Shown in pieces: positions 62,520-64,000 of a stretch of DNA of 64,000 nucleotides. Source of the DNA: Mesorhizobium japonicum MAFF 303099 (GTDB taxonomy: Bacteria; Pseudomonadota; Alphaproteobacteria; Rhizobiales; Rhizobiaceae); assembly GCF_000009625.1 (NCBI RefSeq), contig NC_002678.2:2946001-3010000 (forward strand), read 5' to 3'. A program made the translations under genes and the position numbers. Each line of letters starts with the position of its first letter. Positions within the stretch are counted from its first letter, which is position 1. Below the pieces are notes generated by a model. That model saw only the letters and a list, made by a program, of their open reading frames with translations. It was not told where the DNA came from and ran no database searches.

Positions 62520-62708
62520 CTCTCTATTGTAGAGAGGATGGCCCTGAAATGTGAATAAGGCTGTTTCCTTCATCTATTCGGCCGATGCGGCATCTCATCC
62601 CGAGGACTACATTTGATGATGATCCTACGGATCAATGAGTAGTCCGAAGCCAGTCCCCTTTGCGGCTACTCCAAGGGCCCCGCTTGACTCCCGGTCGGCG
62701 GGGCTTTT
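62520..62708 (+). ncRNA. Candidate structured small RNA with terminator
   Basis: The region has no gene but shows three stem-loops: CTCTCTA-TTG-TAGAGAG at 62520-62536; GGACTAC/GTAGTCC at 62604-62645 with an inner GATCC-TAC-GGATC; and a terminator GCCCCGC/GCGGGGC followed by TTTT at 62677-62708. This order of structured elements ending in a terminator is what a small RNA would look like. No known RNA family is recognised, and the promoter is unclear. Confidence 0.45.
62677..62708 (+). terminator. Intrinsic terminator without a protein gene upstream
   Basis: GCCCCGC pairs with GCGGGGC across a 14-nt loop and is followed by TTTT. No plus-strand protein gene precedes it for several kilobases, which points to an RNA gene. 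Confidence 0.65.
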
Positions 62709-62774
62709 CCGTGCAATCAACGGACGACCTTGCGGCGTAAAAGCCGATGGTCGAGCAGCCCGGAATTGCCCCGA

Positions 62775-63170
62775 TCAAAGATTGAAGACGTGCGAAGCGG
62801 TCAGCCCGGCCAGCAGGACCCCCGCGAGCAGAGCGATGATCGAGGCGAGGAACCAGCGCAGCGTGACCTGATAGACCGGCTCGTCGTCGTCGCGCGGCAG
62901 CAGCGAACGCCACAATGCGACGAGTTGGAGGACGATGGCCAGCGCGAGCAGGAGCGTCGCCAGGATCGAGGCGGCCGTCCATCCGCCATCAGCTTCGAAA
63001 TTCCAATACCGCAGGAAAAGAAGCGAAAAGCCCAGCAATACGGTGATCGCGGAGATCACACCCTGTCGGTAGCCGTTGGGCAAGGGAACTCTGCGCGCCT
63101 CGATTGCCTGAAAACCCTGCTCGATGGTTTCTTCGGGATAGCCGTCTTGACGCTTGGGTGAGTCGATCAT
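62775..63170 (-). CDS. Hypothetical membrane protein (131 aa) with four helices
   Basis: From the ATG at MIDSPKRQDGYPEETIEQGF the protein has four likely membrane helices (GVISAITVLLGFSLLFLRYW; SILATLLLALAIVLQLVALW; FLASIIALLAGVLLAGLTAS and a shorter one). No family is recognised. There is no good ribosome binding site, and the frame continues upstream, so the start is uncertain. It is convergent with the small RNA candidate. Confidence 0.65.
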   Translation of the reverse strand: MIDSPKRQDGYPEETIEQGFQAIEARRVPLPNGYRQGVISAITVLLGFSLLFLRYWNFEADGGWTAASILATLLLALAIVLQLVALWRSLLPRDDDEPVYQVTLRWFLASIIALLAGVLLAGLTASHVFNL

Positions 63171-63358
63171 GAAGGCAACATCTATCTTGGCAGGCCTTTG
63201 GACGTCGGCGCAGGCCTTCCTCGATCGATACGACCGAGGAAGCCTTGCAGCTGTCATCATCATCCCTGTGCCTTCCTCGCGCAAGGCGAGCGACGTGACG
63301 GAGGCGATTCACCCGAGCGGCCAGACCACTCCTGAGCATAAGGATGAGCATAAGGAGA

Positions 63359-63384
63359 GGAACGATTCGACCGGCGTTCGCGTT
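63359..63384 (+). promoter_or_regulatory. EcfG-type promoter for the Tyr/His-rich protein gene
   Basis: GGAAC, 17 nt, CGTT, 28 bp before the GTG start. The 17-nt spacing is within the accepted range for EcfG. Confidence 0.78.
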
Positions 63385-63412
63385 ATTTACAATCGAACCG
63401 ATGGAGGTAACC

Positions 63413-63736
63413 GTGAGGAAGCTGATACTCGCATCCGTGCTCGCGTTTGCTACCACGGCCGCCGTCATTTCGCCGACCCAGGCGCAGTTTCTCTTTTCGC
63501 CCTTCGGCGGCTATTATGGTGGTTTCGGAGGGTTCCCTTTCCCCTACCGCTATAGCGACGATTACTACGGCGGCCCGTACTACGAGCCATATCGCCCATA
63601 CTACCGATATCACCACAGGTACTACCACCGCTATTACTACCCGCATAGGTACTACTACCCGCACCGGTACTACTACCATCATAGACACTATTACCACCAC
63701 CACAGGCACCACCACCACAGGTACTATTATAGGTAG
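63413..63736 (+). CDS. Exported Tyr/His-rich repeat protein
   Basis: With GTG as start (GGAGG five bases upstream) the protein is 107 aa. It has a signal peptide (LILASVLAFATTAAVISPTQ, then AQ) and a mature part that is almost all Tyr, His, Arg, Gly and Pro, with repeated YYHRYYYPHRYYYPHR and HHHRHHHHR. The mass of His and Tyr could bind metal ions or crosslink, but that is speculation. An EcfG promoter is directly upstream. The codon pattern is highly repetitive. Confidence 0.78.
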   Translation: MRKLILASVLAFATTAAVISPTQAQFLFSPFGGYYGGFGGFPFPYRYSDDYYGGPYYEPYRPYYRYHHRYYHRYYYPHRYYYPHRYYYHHRHYYHHHRHHHHRYYYR

Positions 63737-63849
63737 TCCATTGGGCATCTGCGCCCTTCACCGTTAGGCGCCAGGTTCGGCGCGTGGCCGACTTGTGTTT
63801 CCGGTATCAGCCGGCCATGATCTCAATCATGGAAAAGCCGATCGTGAAC
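63737..63849. other. Intergenic region with a possible short frame
   Basis: After the Tyr/His-rich gene there is no strong terminator. A 31-codon plus-strand frame (63817-63912, MISIMEKPIVNVEHIPNPRI...) is open but has no clear ribosome binding site; it may be unrelated or a frameshifted start of the next gene. Confidence 0.35.
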
Positions 63850-63916
63850 GTCGAACACATTCCCAATCCGCGAATTAAGGAACGCGAGAAGGTCGGACTT
63901 CACCCGGCATGAGCAA

Positions 63917-64000
63917 TTGGGCCTAAACGGGAGAATCGCTCTCGTCATCACGAACTCTGTTGGCACGATGTGGTGCGCCTATGTCTTTGCGGGGATCGCC
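63917..64000 (+). CDS. 5' part of a membrane protein gene running off the window (start uncertain)
   Basis: The frame ending at the right edge reads LGLNGRIALVITNSVGTMWC then AYVFAGIA, a hydrophobic first helix that looks like an authentic membrane protein start. In-frame starts near 63917 are weak (TTG), and the good-looking ATG at 63817 is in another frame. This could be a frameshift or a non-canonical start. The product family cannot be named. Confidence 0.4.
   Translation, partial: MGLNGRIALVITNSVGTMWCAYVFAGIA

Overview
The window looks like chromosomal DNA of a Mesorhizobium-type alphaproteobacterium (Hyphomicrobiales). It is GC-rich, carries a PhyR-NepR-EcfG general stress response core, HWE-type histidine kinases, a rhizobial-style pstSCAB-phoUB operon, a xylFHG-type ABC operon with a ROK regulator, and RIME-like intergenic repeats. 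I saw no rRNA, tRNA, CRISPR array, transposase or phage gene.

Layout. 1-8.4 kb: end of an RND efflux operon (adaptor tail plus permease), an L,D-transpeptidase, two small membrane proteins, a divergent pair of OmpR-type regulators (one lacking the phosphorylation residues) and a hybrid sensor kinase. 9.5-26.6 kb: a large amine catabolism cluster with a Rieske oxygenase, class III aminotransferase, PotGHI-like ABC transporter, amine oxidase, two PotF-like binding proteins, a BetI-like TetR regulator, a phosphoethanolamine-methyltransferase-like enzyme, two CrtI-like FAD oxidoreductases, a GcvT-like protein, an 81-aa protein and an M19 dipeptidase. Three of its promoters share a TTGAAY-N4-ATTCAR dyad, so the TetR protein probably controls the whole set. 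26.7-30.3 kb: an MhqO/MhqD-like quinone detoxification operon and a phosphonate monoester hydrolase/sulfatase-type enzyme.

31.7-43.4 kb: a general stress response island. It holds phyR, nepR, ecfG, three HWE kinases, a single-domain response regulator, a Crp/Fnr regulator and many small envelope proteins. I found ten matches to the EcfG promoter (GGAAC, 16-17 nt, CGTT) in this stretch, each placed in front of a gene, and two more at 59.1 and 63.4 kb. 43.5-48.4 kb: a xylose-type ABC operon and ROK regulator with two matching palindromic operators. 48.4-53.7 kb: pstS-pstC-pstA-pstB-phoU-phoB behind a three-repeat Pho box. 54.1-58.3 kb: a 1391-aa six-PAS hybrid kinase. 58.5-64 kb: small envelope or stress proteins, a glyoxalase/GST pair whose GST has a histone-H1-like tail, a possible small RNA, and a Tyr/His-rich secreted protein.

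The two most interesting systems are the operator-linked amine catabolism cluster, whose substrate I cannot assign, and the dense EcfG promoter island. All functional calls come from reading motifs and context; no database search was run.
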